A stretch of 30,358 nt of DNA from CAZYMF01 sp964648215 (GTDB lineage: Bacteria > Desulfobacterota > Binatia > HRBIN30 > JACQVA1), in the NCBI GenBank assembly GCA_964648215.1, contig CAZYMF010000039.1, positions 1 through 30,358 on the forward strand. The letters run 5' to 3'. The notes under the pieces are model-generated. The model saw only the letters and a program-made list of their open reading frames with translations. It ran no database searches and was not told the DNA's origin. This document shows, in pieces, positions 21,519 through 29,730 of this stretch (position 1 is the stretch's first letter; the number at the start of each line of letters is the position of its first letter). Made by a program: the position numbers and the translations under genes.

Positions 21519-21989
21519 ATGGGTGTCACCGAAAAGCATTGGCTCACGGCGGTCGTGGTTGCGGGGTGCATGCTCTTGGCCGCCGCCTGCGCGCCGCGCC
21601 GCGCGCCGCTCGGCGGTTCGCTCGGTCGCGATCAACCCAACCTGCTCGCCGGGATCGTGGTACCGCTGGCGGTGCAGTCGTACGACGTCAACACGGCCGA
21701 CGGGGAGCGCGGTGTCTTTTTCAAGTTCTCGCGCGTGCCCGACGGCGTCACCGAGCATCACACGAGCGATCCGGCCCGAATCATCCTCGACGTCGCCGGA
21801 CCGGCGACGGGTGACGACATTCCTCCCCAGTGGTTTCCCGGCACCGACACCATGGTCAGTCAGATCCAGATGTCGCGGACGCGTGGCCAGGTGCACATCG
21901 TGGTCGAGCTGAGCGCGGCCGACCCGCCCAAGTACAGCGTGCACCAGATGGCGGACTGGATCGTGGTGCGCCTCGAGGCGCCGAAGTGA
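21519..21989 (+). CDS. AMIN-domain-like lipoprotein
   Basis: The product is 156 residues. The signal CMLLAAAC puts the lipidated Cys at 24. The rest resembles an AMIN domain: FFKFSRVPDGVTEHHTSDP, RIILDVAGPAT, and the strands VSQIQMSRTRGQVHIVVELS and WIVVRLE. AMIN domains target periplasmic proteins, such as amidases and secretins, to peptidoglycan or the cell pole. Here no catalytic domain follows, so it may act as an adaptor. The ATG at 21519-21521 is chosen because the signal peptide follows directly; no clear Shine-Dalgarno is seen. It is 52 bases upstream of the HEAT-repeat gene, on the same strand. Confidence 0.78.
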   Translation: MGVTEKHWLTAVVVAGCMLLAAACAPRRAPLGGSLGRDQPNLLAGIVVPLAVQSYDVNTADGERGVFFKFSRVPDGVTEHHTSDPARIILDVAGPATGDDIPPQWFPGTDTMVSQIQMSRTRGQVHIVVELSAADPPKYSVHQMADWIVVRLEAPK

Positions 21990-22041
21990 CGCTGCCGCCC
22001 GCTTGCGGCGGGGGCACGGTGACCGCTAAAGTTCCCCGGTG

Positions 22042-22734
22042 ATGAACCTCTCCACGCGGCGGCCATGGCTCGCGGCAAGCGCTCTGTCGCTGGCCTTGCT
22101 GCTGGGAATCCCGTGCGCGCAGGCGCAGATCTCGTCGAAACAGGTTCGCGACCGTTACCAGCGCGAGACCAAGGGCGGGACCAAGCTCGAGGATTTCGTC
22201 AAGAAGCTCGACAGCAGCGACCCCGAGGTCCGCCTCGCAGGAGTGAAGTCGCTGGGCGAGAGCAAGGACCACAAGGCGATTCCCTATCTCATCCAGGCGC
22301 TGGGTGATTCCGACATGCGGGTGAAGGCGAAGGCGATCGACCTGCTCGGCTCGCTGCGCGCCGACGACGCCACGCCGGTGCTGGTGCAGTACCTGTTTCT
22401 GCGCACGACCGAGCCGCCGTTGATGCAGCGCATCCTCGCCGCGCTCGGCAAGATCGGCGACCCGCGGGCGGCGCAGCCGATCATCGAGCTGCTGCACCGC
22501 GATCTCGACCCCGACACGCGCGGCACGGCCATCTTCGCCCTCGGTGACATCGGCGCCCCCGAGGCGCTCGACAGCCTCACCAAGATCGCCGCCTCCGACG
22601 GCAACACGACCATGCGGCGGCTGGCGAGCGAGGCCGCGGCCAAGGTGCGGCAGCACGAGGCGATCATCAAGAGCGAAGCCAAGGAGCCGCCCGAGACCTT
22701 CCTCAAGACCGAAAAAGAGAAGCAAAAAGAGTAG
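22042..22734 (+). CDS. Exported HEAT-repeat protein
   Basis: The product is 230 residues. It has a cleavable signal peptide (about 1-29, ending PCAQAQ). About four to five HEAT / PBS-lyase-like repeats follow, for example DPEVRLAGVKSLGESKDHKA, DSDMRVKAKAIDLLGSLRAD and DPDTRGTAIFALGDIGAPEA. It ends in a charged Lys/Glu tail. It probably acts as a protein-binding scaffold in the periplasm; no enzymatic motif is visible. A GTG directly precedes the ATG (22039); either could initiate. A GC-rich hairpin (GCCGC / GCGGC) lies between it and the AMIN lipoprotein gene. It may be co-transcribed with that gene. Confidence 0.85.
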   Translation: MNLSTRRPWLAASALSLALLLGIPCAQAQISSKQVRDRYQRETKGGTKLEDFVKKLDSSDPEVRLAGVKSLGESKDHKAIPYLIQALGDSDMRVKAKAIDLLGSLRADDATPVLVQYLFLRTTEPPLMQRILAALGKIGDPRAAQPIIELLHRDLDPDTRGTAIFALGDIGAPEALDSLTKIAASDGNTTMRRLASEAAAKVRQHEAIIKSEAKEPPETFLKTEKEKQKE

Positions 22735-22746
22735 CAACGCCCGCCC

Positions 22747-22829
22747 GGCCCAGTGGTGGAATGGCAGACACGGCAGACTCAAAATCTGCTGCGGGCAACC
22801 GCGTGGGGGTTCAAGTCCCTCCTGGGCCA
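22747..22829 (+). tRNA. tRNA-Leu (anticodon CAA)
   Basis: The cloverleaf folds fully. The acceptor GGCCCAG / CTGGGCC gives 7 pairs with discriminator A at 22829. The D-stem is GTGG / CAC. The anticodon stem GCAGA / TCTGC encloses CTCAAAA, with anticodon CAA at 22780-22782. The long type II variable arm GCGG-GCAA-CCGC is typical of Leu, and the T-arm has GTTCAAGTC. The 3' CCA is not encoded. It reads UUG codons, which should be rare at this GC content. It sits 12 bases after the HEAT-repeat gene, so it may be released from that transcript. Confidence 0.96.
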
Positions 22830-23079
22830 TCCTCGATGCGCGACGGCAGTGCGCCCGGCGGAAGCTGATCAGGTCGCGCTTTTCGGCGTCCGCGGGCGAC
22901 CCTTCTGCTGTCGACTAGGCGGCTTGTGCGCAGACAGTCGTCGCGGTTTCCGAACGGGTGGCCCGCCCGACAGGGTGCCCATTCGACGGCTCAAGGTATC
23001 CTCGGTTTTCTGCTAGAAGCCCATCCCGCATGGAAGCCCGCCGCTGCACCCACTCGCTCCTCTCCCCCGACGGAGCACG
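22830..23079. other. Intergenic region between tRNA-Leu and the MMPL transporter
   Basis: These 250 bases show no convincing coding sequence. A tentative -10-like TGCTAGAAG is present near 23009-23017, but no matching -35 is found at the right distance. GGTCGC and GCGACC form a loose inverted repeat around 22874-22903. I see no clear terminator for the tRNA. Confidence 0.5.
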
Positions 23080-25369
23080 ATGAACGCCGGGCCCTCCGGA
23101 CGGCTGCCGCGAGCGTTCGCGTGGATCATCGCGCGGCGCTGGTACGTGATCGCCTTCTACGCGCTGCTGCTGCCCCCGAGCGTGTACTTTGCCGCGCAGG
23201 TCCGTCAGGACAACTCCCTGGACCGGCTCATCACGCCGAGCGACCCGGCCTACATCGCGACGCGCGACTTCGGCAAGGTGTTCGGCAGCGGCGAGTTCGT
23301 GCTTCTGGTGGTGGAGTCCGAGGACCCGTTGTCCCCCGCGGTGATCGGGCGCGTCGATCGTCTCGAGCGCGCTCTCGGCAAGATTCCCCGGATCACGGCC
23401 AACTCGGCGCTCTCCGTTTTCCGCCGCGCCAAGGCCGGCTTCGAGCCCACCGCCGGGCAGGAGGAAGCTTTTCGAAAGTTCGTGACCGGCACCGACCTGT
23501 TTCGCCGTCAGGGGCTCGTCGGCGATCACTTCCTCGCCATCGGTCTGGTACTGGACGTGAGCGGGCCGGCGGAGCGACAGCAGACGCTGGCGGCCATCGG
23601 CCGGGCGATCGACGCCTCCGCCGCCAGCACGGGACCGGTGCTCGCCGTGCACCCGCTCGGCCAGCCCTATGTCAACGCCTACCTCGACAACACGCTGCGT
23701 TCGTCCTGGCAGTACTTCGTGCTCTTCGCCGCCTTCGTCGTCGCTCTCAACCTCTTTCTGTATCGCTCGCCGCGCACCCTCGCCGCCTTTCTGATCACGC
23801 TCGGCGTCTGCCTGGCGCTGTCGGTCGGCTACATCGGCGTCACGGGCGGAATGTTGACGATCGTCTCGCCGATGGTGCCGATGACGATTCTGGTCACGGC
23901 GACGGCGACGCTGGTGTACATCCATTCACGCTTCGTCGAGCGACCAGCCGGGCATTCCGTCGACGCGCACCAGGTGTTCGCCCTGAGCAACAAGTTCGTC
24001 GCCTGCACCGCCTCGATCTTTGCCACGGCGGCGGGCTTCGCGGCGTTGATGGTCTCCAACATCCGGCCCATCTACGAAATGGGTCTCTGGGTCGCGGCCG
24101 GAATGGTTCTGACCTGGGTTACCGTGTTCACCCTCTTCCCCGCCTTGCAGAAGATCTTGCGGACGCCGACGCGCGAAGCACCCGTCGAGGCGAACGAGAG
24201 GTTGGTCCGTGCCGCCCATTGGTTGCCCGGTTTCACCTATCGCCGGCGCTGGACCCTGGTGGTGACCGCGCTGGTGTTGACCGCGCTGGGTGCCGCGGCC
24301 CTGTTCGGCGTACCGGGCATCCTCAGCCCCATGCCGGTGCTCACCGATCCGGTGGAGTACATGGATCATCACTCGCCGCTGTACCAGGACATCCGGCGCC
24401 TGCAGCCGATGCTCCCCGGCCTGTCGATCACCCAGGTGTGGCTCAAGGGGCCCCTCGGCAGCGTCTCCGAGCCGGCCGTGCTGACGGGCCTGCACAGCTT
24501 CCAGCAGGCGCTGGAGAACGATCCGCAGGTGGGGGCGGCGATCGACGTAACGGCCATCCTGCGCTTGATCCGCTATATCGGGGGCGAAGGCGACCGCTGG
24601 CCGCACGACCCCGCGGCGGTCGAACGGCTGGCCGACGACCTCGAAGGCATGATGACAACCGAGCCGATGTTGCAGCGCTTCGTGCAGCCGCACTCGCTGG
24701 CGCAGACGCAGGTGACGGTGATCACCCGCGCCGCCGAGAACCACGCCTTCGAGGAGCTCGATGCGTCCATTCGGCGCTACTGGCAGGATGCGGTGACGGC
24801 GCACCCCGCGCTGCGCCCGTTCGAGCTGAAGATCGTCGGCTTGAACCCGCTGCACGCGAAGATGGCGCAGAACCTGGTGCCGACGCTGGTGAAGAGCTTC
24901 GCGCTGACGGTGGCCGTCATCTTCGCCGCCTTCCTGGTCGTCTTTCGCAACGGCACGGCGCGGCTGATGGCGATGATTCCGTCGATCTTCGCCATCCTCG
25001 TCATGTTCCTGATCATGCGGCTGACGGGAATGCGGCTCAACATCGCGACGATCCTGATCGCCTCGACGGTGCTCGGCACCTCCGAGAACGACCAGATCCA
25101 CTTCTTCTACCACTTCCTCGAGAAACGCCGGCAAGGCACGGTCGAGGAATCACTGCGCCACACGTTGCGCATCGCCGGCCGGGCGATCGTGTTCGCGACG
25201 ATCATCAACGCCGGCGGCTTCGTCGCCTTCGGCATCGCCGACCTGCCGCCGATCCGCCAGTTCGGGGTCCTCGCCGCCCTGGCCTTCACCCTCTCCATGG
25301 TGGCGGACTTCACCGCGCTACCGGCCGCGCTGTGGATCTTGTTTCGCGCCCGGCCGGACGGCGCCGGGG
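23080..25369 (+). CDS. RND superfamily / MMPL-type transporter, 3' end lost in a gap
   Basis: At least 763 residues precede the gap, close to the full size of HpnN/MMPL-type exporters (about 770-880). Topology: TM1 at about 18-36, a periplasmic domain (40-220), a TM bundle (about 225-370), TM7 near 400-420, a second periplasmic loop, and a second bundle from about 630. The second half has TILIASTVLGTSENDQIHFFYHF and INAGGFVAFGIADLPPIRQFG, the Patched/MMPL-type signatures. Such proteins move lipids or hydrophobic products across the inner membrane using the proton gradient. Substrate is unknown. Only the end of the last helix and the tail are missing. It starts at an ATG; GGAG lies 6 bases upstream. 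Confidence 0.88.
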
Positions 25370-25469
25370 NNNNNNNNNNNNNNNNNNNNNNNNNNNNNNN
25401 NNNNNNNNNNNNNNNNNNNNNNNNNNNNNNNNNNNNNNNNNNNNNNNNNNNNNNNNNNNNNNNNNNNNN
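25370..25469. other. Assembly gap (100 N) between convergent genes
   Basis: The gap cuts off the 3' ends of the MMPL transporter (plus strand) and the TPR-like lipoprotein (minus strand). The flanks show no shared overlap, so real sequence is missing. Confidence 0.99.
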
Positions 25470-26129
25470 GCACGGCGGCAGGCGGGCGTCGTCGACGAGC
25501 TGCCGCAGCAGCTCCTTATCGTCGGCGCGGAGTGCCGCCTCGTGGGCCTGGCAGAAGCACAGGTGGGGCGCGGCGGGCGACGGATCGCCGAGGGCGATGT
25601 AGGCTTCGGCCAGGCGCAGATGGTTTTCGGCAACGTCCGGGTGCTTCTCCACCAGCCCCTCGAGCAGATCCAGGCCGACCTCGGAGTTGCCGTGGTGCAG
25701 CAAGGCGGCGGGAGCCATGACGTACAAGGTACCGAGCAGCCGGGTGGCCGCCCCGCCGCGGAAGTCGGGATCGAGCTCCCTGCTGCGGCGGGCGCAGCGC
25801 TCGATCTCCGGAACCAGATTGGCGGCCAAGAGGCCCTTTTGCTGCACCAGCCTGCCCATGACCGCGGCGCGCGCGAACAGCGATGGGGCGGTATCTTCCG
25901 TATCCGTGCGCACGACGTCGTATGCGTATTGGCGGTCCGCGGGCGTGTCCTTGCCCGCCGCAATCAAGGCTTCGAGCGCGTCCGATACGGCCAGCGCGTC
26001 TTGCCGATCGCCGGCGGCGGTGAGCTCGGGATGCACGACACCCCGCCGGCTCGCACAGCCCGGATTGAAGCAGAGACACGCTGCCGCCAGTAGCGGCACC
26101 CAACCGTGCAAGCTCCTACGCCCGTGCAT
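25470..26129 (-). CDS. TPR-like lipoprotein resembling TRAP-transporter TatT components, truncated by gap
   Basis: 220 residues are visible; the C-terminus is lost in the gap. The N-terminus is a signal ending CFNPGCAS, a weak lipobox. The helical body has IERCARRSRELDPDFRGGAATRLLGTLYVMAP and GLDLLEGLVEKHPDVAENHLRLAEAYIALGD, which recall TatT (the T component next to some TRAP transporters) and TPR helices. The similarity is from memory and moderate. The ATG at 26127-26129 has GGGGGGA upstream. An ATG at 26145-26147 forms an ATGA overlap with the preceding PhnD-like gene. Either way the two are coupled. Confidence 0.65.
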
Positions 26130-26143
26130 CTCTCGTCCCCCCT

Positions 26144-26977
26144 TCATCGGCCGTACGCCGCGACGAGCGCGGCGTAGTCCTTGGCGTCGGCGGCCTTCAG
26201 CGAGACGATGCCCACCTCGGCGCAGGCGCTCTGCGCCGCATCGTCGCACAGGTCGGCGAGATGCTCCTGAAAGCGCTCGCGCTCCGACGGCGAGGCTTGT
26301 GGGAACGCGGTGACCACCATCGGCGGCAATTCGGCGCTCTTCCACACGGTGTGGATACCGGCGGCGCCGTCGAGATGTGCCAGCTCGGCGAGCTGAGCAT
26401 CGTCGACCAGGGCGCAGACGGCCTCGCCGCCGATCACCTTGGTGATGGTCTGCAGCGGGCGCTGGGTGGGGACCAGCTGGAAATCGGCGAGGGTGAAGCT
26501 TCCTCCGGCCACGACGCGGTCGATGAAGCGCTGGTCGTCGGCGTGATCGCTGGCCAGCGTCTTCCCCTTGCACCCGGCAAGGTCCGTTGCGGTCTCGCTG
26601 ATCAGAAAGTACTGCCGTCCCCCGGCCAGGGACACCGCCACCTGGCCGATCACGTCGAGCTTGTACTTGGCCCGCAGGGCCAGGAAGGGAGCCAGCGAGA
26701 AGATGCCGTAGTGAGGATGAGTCTTGCCGATGAACGCCTCCGCCGCGCTGCGGTTGTTGTAGTACCGCCCGGTGGCGTTGGTCCAGTCGTTCTCTTCCGC
26801 CGCAATGGCGACGAAGCGGTCCAGGTAGGGCTGGGCCAGCGTCGGGCTGCCGACACCGTGCTCCTTGACCACGACGATTCCCACTGTGCCTGGCCCCTCC
26901 GTCGAGGCGGCCGGCGATTCCGAAACGACTGCGAAAGCGGTTGCGACAAGCGCAAACGCGCCTATGGCCATGCGCAC
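26144..26977 (-). CDS. PhnD/SsuA-like periplasmic substrate-binding protein
   Basis: The product is 277 residues. A cleavable signal peptide (MRMAIGAFALVATAFAVVS) is followed by a binding-protein fold: YYNNRSAAEAFIGKTHPHYGIFS, LISETATDLAGCKGKTLASDHAD, and VIGGEAVCALVDDAQLAEL. This pattern of DLxGKTLA and an IxGGEAxxAxVDD stretch is that of phosphate/phosphonate-type (PhnD-like, PF12974) binding proteins. Ligand unknown. The GTG at 26975-26977 is chosen because AGGAGA lies at proper distance upstream; the ATG at 26969-26971 is an alternative. No permease or ATPase gene is next to it; its partner here is the TPR-like lipoprotein. Two Cys, in AGCKG and VCAL, are unusual. Confidence 0.75.
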   Translation of the reverse strand: MRMAIGAFALVATAFAVVSESPAASTEGPGTVGIVVVKEHGVGSPTLAQPYLDRFVAIAAEENDWTNATGRYYNNRSAAEAFIGKTHPHYGIFSLAPFLALRAKYKLDVIGQVAVSLAGGRQYFLISETATDLAGCKGKTLASDHADDQRFIDRVVAGGSFTLADFQLVPTQRPLQTITKVIGGEAVCALVDDAQLAELAHLDGAAGIHTVWKSAELPPMVVTAFPQASPSERERFQEHLADLCDDAAQSACAEVGIVSLKAADAKDYAALVAAYGR

Positions 26978-27011
26978 CAGGGATCTCCTTTCCTGCCGGC
27001 GCCCACCACCC

Positions 27012-27031
27012 AACGCACGAACCTGTGCGTT
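27012..27031. promoter_or_regulatory. Inverted repeat in the divergent region between the PhnD-like and ketosynthase genes
   Basis: AACGCAC (27012-27018) and GTGCGTT (27025-27031) are perfect 7-base arms around a 6-base loop. It lies 35 bases upstream of the PhnD-like start and about 115 bases upstream of the ketosynthase start. It may be an operator or a leader hairpin. I see no clear sigma-70 promoter in the 169-base region. Confidence 0.4.
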
Positions 27032-27146
27032 CCCCGAGACGCCCGTCACCTATCCTCCGACGACATCTACTAGCAACTTTTTCGCCGGAGAGAATAGCCC
27101 GTGCTCGCTTGCGCCTCCTCTCCCCGCCGGGTATGGCGTTCCTGGA

Positions 27147-28507
27147 ATGCCGAGCTCAACCCGGGTGGTCATCACAGGGTGCGGGGCACTGTCGCCGCTG
27201 GGATGCGGTGTGCCGGCTTTCTGGCAGGGCTTGGTCGCAGGCTGCAGCGGTCTCGGTCCGATCGCGTCCGTCGCGACCCGGGCGGTCGCCGGCGAGGTGA
27301 AGGATTTCGCGCCGCACGCCGCCCTGTCCGACGACGAGGTCGGCCGACTCGATCGCATCTCTCAGTTCGCCCTGAGCGCCACGCGCGAGGCGTTGTCCGC
27401 CGCGAGGCTCGATCTGGCCGCGGTCGATCGTAGCCGTGTCGGCGTCATCCTCGCCACCTCGCTCGGCGGGATGCTCATCGGCGAGGAGTATCAGCGCCAG
27501 CGGCACGCGGGCGCTGCGTTCGCCGCGCGCCGGCTGCTGCACTTTCCCTACTACGCGGTGGCCAACCGGCTGGCGCGCGAGCTCGCCGTCCGCGGGCCGG
27601 TGATCAGCCCGTCGATCGCCTGCGCCTCGGGAACCCAGGCCGTCGGGCTCGCGCTCGAGCTGATTCGCCGCGACCAGGCCGACGTGTTCGTCGCCGGNNN
27701 NNNNNNNNNNNNNNNNNNNNNNNNNNNNNNNNNNNNNNNNNNNNNNNNNNNNNNNNNNNNNNNNNNNNNNNNNNNNNNNNNNNNNNNNNNNNNNNNNTCG
27801 GGCTCGCGCTCGAGCTGATTCGCCGCGACCAGGCCGACGTGTTCGTCGCCGGGGGCGTCGAGACCCTGTGCGAGTTCGTGGTCAGCGGCTTCAACTGCCT
27901 GCGCGCGACGACGGCCGGCGTGCCGCGTCCGTTCGACGAGCGCCGCGACGGTCTTCAGCTCGGCGAAGGGGCGGCCGTCCTCATCGTCGAGTCGGCAACC
28001 CACGCGGCACGGCGCGGCACGCATCCAACCGTCGAAGTTGCCGGCACCGGCCTCTCCGGCGACGCCGGGCACATGACTGCACCGGCGCGCGACGGCGCGG
28101 GTGCGGCGCGCGCCATGCACGCCGCGCTCGCCGACGCCGGCGTGGCACCCGATGCCGTCGACTTCATCAGCGCTCACGGCACCGGCACCGTCTACAACGA
28201 TGCGATGGAAATCGCCGCCATCAGCCGGGTCTTCGGCGAGAGCGCCCCGCGCATCCCGGTCAACTCGATCAAGGGCGCGGTCGGCCACACCCTGGGCGCG
28301 GCCGGCGGCTTCGAGGCCATCATGTGCGCGCGCATCCTCGACGAGGGCCTGATCCCGCCGACGGCCAACTGCGAGCAGCTGCCTTCGTCCTGCCCGCTCG
28401 ACATCGTCCGCGGTGCGCCGCGCCGGCGGCGGGTACGCACCGCCCTGTCCACCTCGTCGGCGTTTGCCGGCAACAACGCCGCCATCGTCCTGCGGCAATG
28501 CGAGTGA
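27147..28507 (+). CDS. Beta-ketoacyl-ACP synthase (FabF/KAS II type), interrupted by a false gap
   Basis: Once the 100-N gap and one copy of a 55-bp duplicate (see the gap entry) are removed, the gene is a continuous 401-residue frame. It condenses malonyl-ACP with an acyl primer. Catalytic residues are all present: Cys159 in SIACASG, His292 in AHGTGT, Lys324 in NSIKGAVGHT and His329. It opens STRVVITGCGALSPLGCGV. The C-terminal segment SSAFAGNNA replaces the usual SFGFGGxNA. The start ATG at 27147-27149 matches the conserved N-terminus; no strong ribosome binding site is seen. It is 41 bases upstream of a second KS-like gene lacking the Cys, so the pair may act as a KS/CLF-like heterodimer. 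Confidence 0.9.
27643..27697 (+). repeat. 55-bp direct repeat, first copy (contig overlap)
   Basis: The 55 bases before the gap are identical to the 55 bases after it (27798-27852). This is best read as the same genomic segment present at both contig ends. Confidence 0.95.
27698..27797. other. Artificial assembly gap (100 N)
   Basis: The 55 bp on each side are identical and the ketosynthase frame becomes continuous, of normal length, when 27698-27852 is removed (155 bases). The gap therefore probably holds no missing sequence. Confidence 0.93.
27798..27852 (+). repeat. 55-bp direct repeat, second copy (contig overlap)
   Basis: Exact copy of 27643-27697 on the other side of the N run. It codes for the same residues around LELIRRDQADVFVAG. 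Confidence 0.95.
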
Positions 28508-28548
28508 GGCACCGCGGCGTCGACGCATCGCCGGTCCCGACCTGCGCC

Positions 28549-29727
28549 ATGGAACCCGTCGTTCTCACCGGTCTCGGTGTCGTCTCCCCGCTCGGCTGCT
28601 CCGTCGCGGAGCTCGTCGCCGCCGTCGGTATCGGCACCGTGGAGACCGACGCGGCCGAGAGCGGCCTCCGGCTCGAGGAAATCCCGCTCCACGCCGTGCC
28701 GGCGGACAAGCGCGCGCGCAGCGGCCGCCTCGACCGTCTCTGCCGGCTGCTGCTGTCGTCCTCCTACCTCGCCGCCGCAGACGCCGGTCTGACTTTCGAC
28801 CCGGAGGCAAGCGACCGTGTCGGGCTGTCCTTCGGCACCGGGCTGGGGTGTCTGCTCACCGACGCCGAGTACAACCAGAAGCTGGTCGAGCAAGGGCCGG
28901 CGGCGGCGAGCCCACGGCTGTTCGCCTACACGGTGTCGAGTGCGGCCGCCGGCGAGGTGTCGATCGCCCTCGGCATCACCGGCCCCAACGTCACCTGCCA
29001 TATGGGATTGGCCGCAGGTCTCGGTGCCGTCGGCTACGGGTTCGATCTCATCCAAATGGGGAAGGCCGACATCGTGCTCGCCGCGGGCGCCGACGCCCAC
29101 GGCCCCGCGCTGGAGCAAGCGTTGCGCGACATGGGGCTGCTCAAAGGCCGCGATCGCGCGCGCCCGTTTCAGGACGCGGCCCCGGGCGTATGGCCGGCGG
29201 AGGGGGCCGTGGTCGCCGTGCTCGAGCGAGCCGACGGCGCGCACCGGCGCCAAGCCCCCACCTGGGGCCGGATCGCCGGCTATGCCGCGGGCTTCGAGCC
29301 GACGCTGACGCGCGCGCAGCGGGAGGCCACCGGCGTCGCCGAGACCATGCGGCGCGCCCTCGCGCACGCGGGCGTCACCCCGGCCGACGTCGACGTGGTG
29401 TTCGCCAGCGCTCACGGCACGCCCGTCGACGCGATCGAGCTTGAGGCGATGCGCGGCGTCCTCGGCCGCGAGGCCAGACCGCTGGTGCTCGCTCCCAAGG
29501 CGGTGCTCGGCGAGGCTTTCGGTGCCAGCGGCACCCTGGCGCTGGCCCTGGCCGCCGGACTGCTGCGCCGCCCCGCCGCCGTCGGCGCACCCCTCGCCTT
29601 CGACCTCGACGGCAACTCCCTGGCCGCTGCGGACGTGCGCCGACGGCTGCAAACAGCCTCGGTGGTGATGCTGAATGCCCTGTGCTATTCCGGCAACATC
29701 GTCACCCTGGTGTTTCTCCGCGAGTAG
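28549..29727 (+). CDS. Ketosynthase homologue lacking the catalytic Cys (chain-length-factor-like)
   Basis: The product is 392 residues with the thiolase fold of KAS enzymes: MEPVVLTGLGVVSPLGC at the N-terminus, then GITGPNVTCHMGLAAGLGAVG. The nucleophile position is Leu154 where the partner has Cys159. His289 (SAHGT) and Lys317 remain, but the second catalytic His is Glu322 (KAVLGEAFGASG). The protein therefore should not condense by itself. Known Cys-less KS homologues include the chain length factors of type II polyketide synthases and ApeC-type partners in aryl polyene synthesis. The ATG at 28549-28551 fits the conserved N-terminus; an in-frame ATG at 28498 overlaps the upstream gene. It sits between the active KS and a radical SAM gene. 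Confidence 0.85.
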   Translation: MEPVVLTGLGVVSPLGCSVAELVAAVGIGTVETDAAESGLRLEEIPLHAVPADKRARSGRLDRLCRLLLSSSYLAAADAGLTFDPEASDRVGLSFGTGLGCLLTDAEYNQKLVEQGPAAASPRLFAYTVSSAAAGEVSIALGITGPNVTCHMGLAAGLGAVGYGFDLIQMGKADIVLAAGADAHGPALEQALRDMGLLKGRDRARPFQDAAPGVWPAEGAVVAVLERADGAHRRQAPTWGRIAGYAAGFEPTLTRAQREATGVAETMRRALAHAGVTPADVDVVFASAHGTPVDAIELEAMRGVLGREARPLVLAPKAVLGEAFGASGTLALALAAGLLRRPAAVGAPLAFDLDGNSLAAADVRRRLQTASVVMLNALCYSGNIVTLVFLRE

Positions 29728-29730
29728 CCC

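Noticed and set aside
21490..21519. TTGCGC-N17-TATCTG as a promoter for the AMIN lipoprotein
   Set aside because: Both boxes match only 3 of 6 positions and the implied transcript would be nearly leaderless.
22926..26093. Long alternative frame across the MMPL gene and the gap
   Set aside because: It is an off-frame reading of the MMPL gene and passes through the N run. The MMPL frame has clear membrane topology and motifs.
26350..26358. TGTGGATAC, one mismatch to a DnaA box
   Set aside because: It is a single site inside the PhnD-like coding sequence. There is no cluster of boxes and no AT-rich element, so it is not evidence of an origin.
27133..27149. ATG at 27133 as ketosynthase start
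   Set aside because: It is out of frame with the conserved KS N-terminus.
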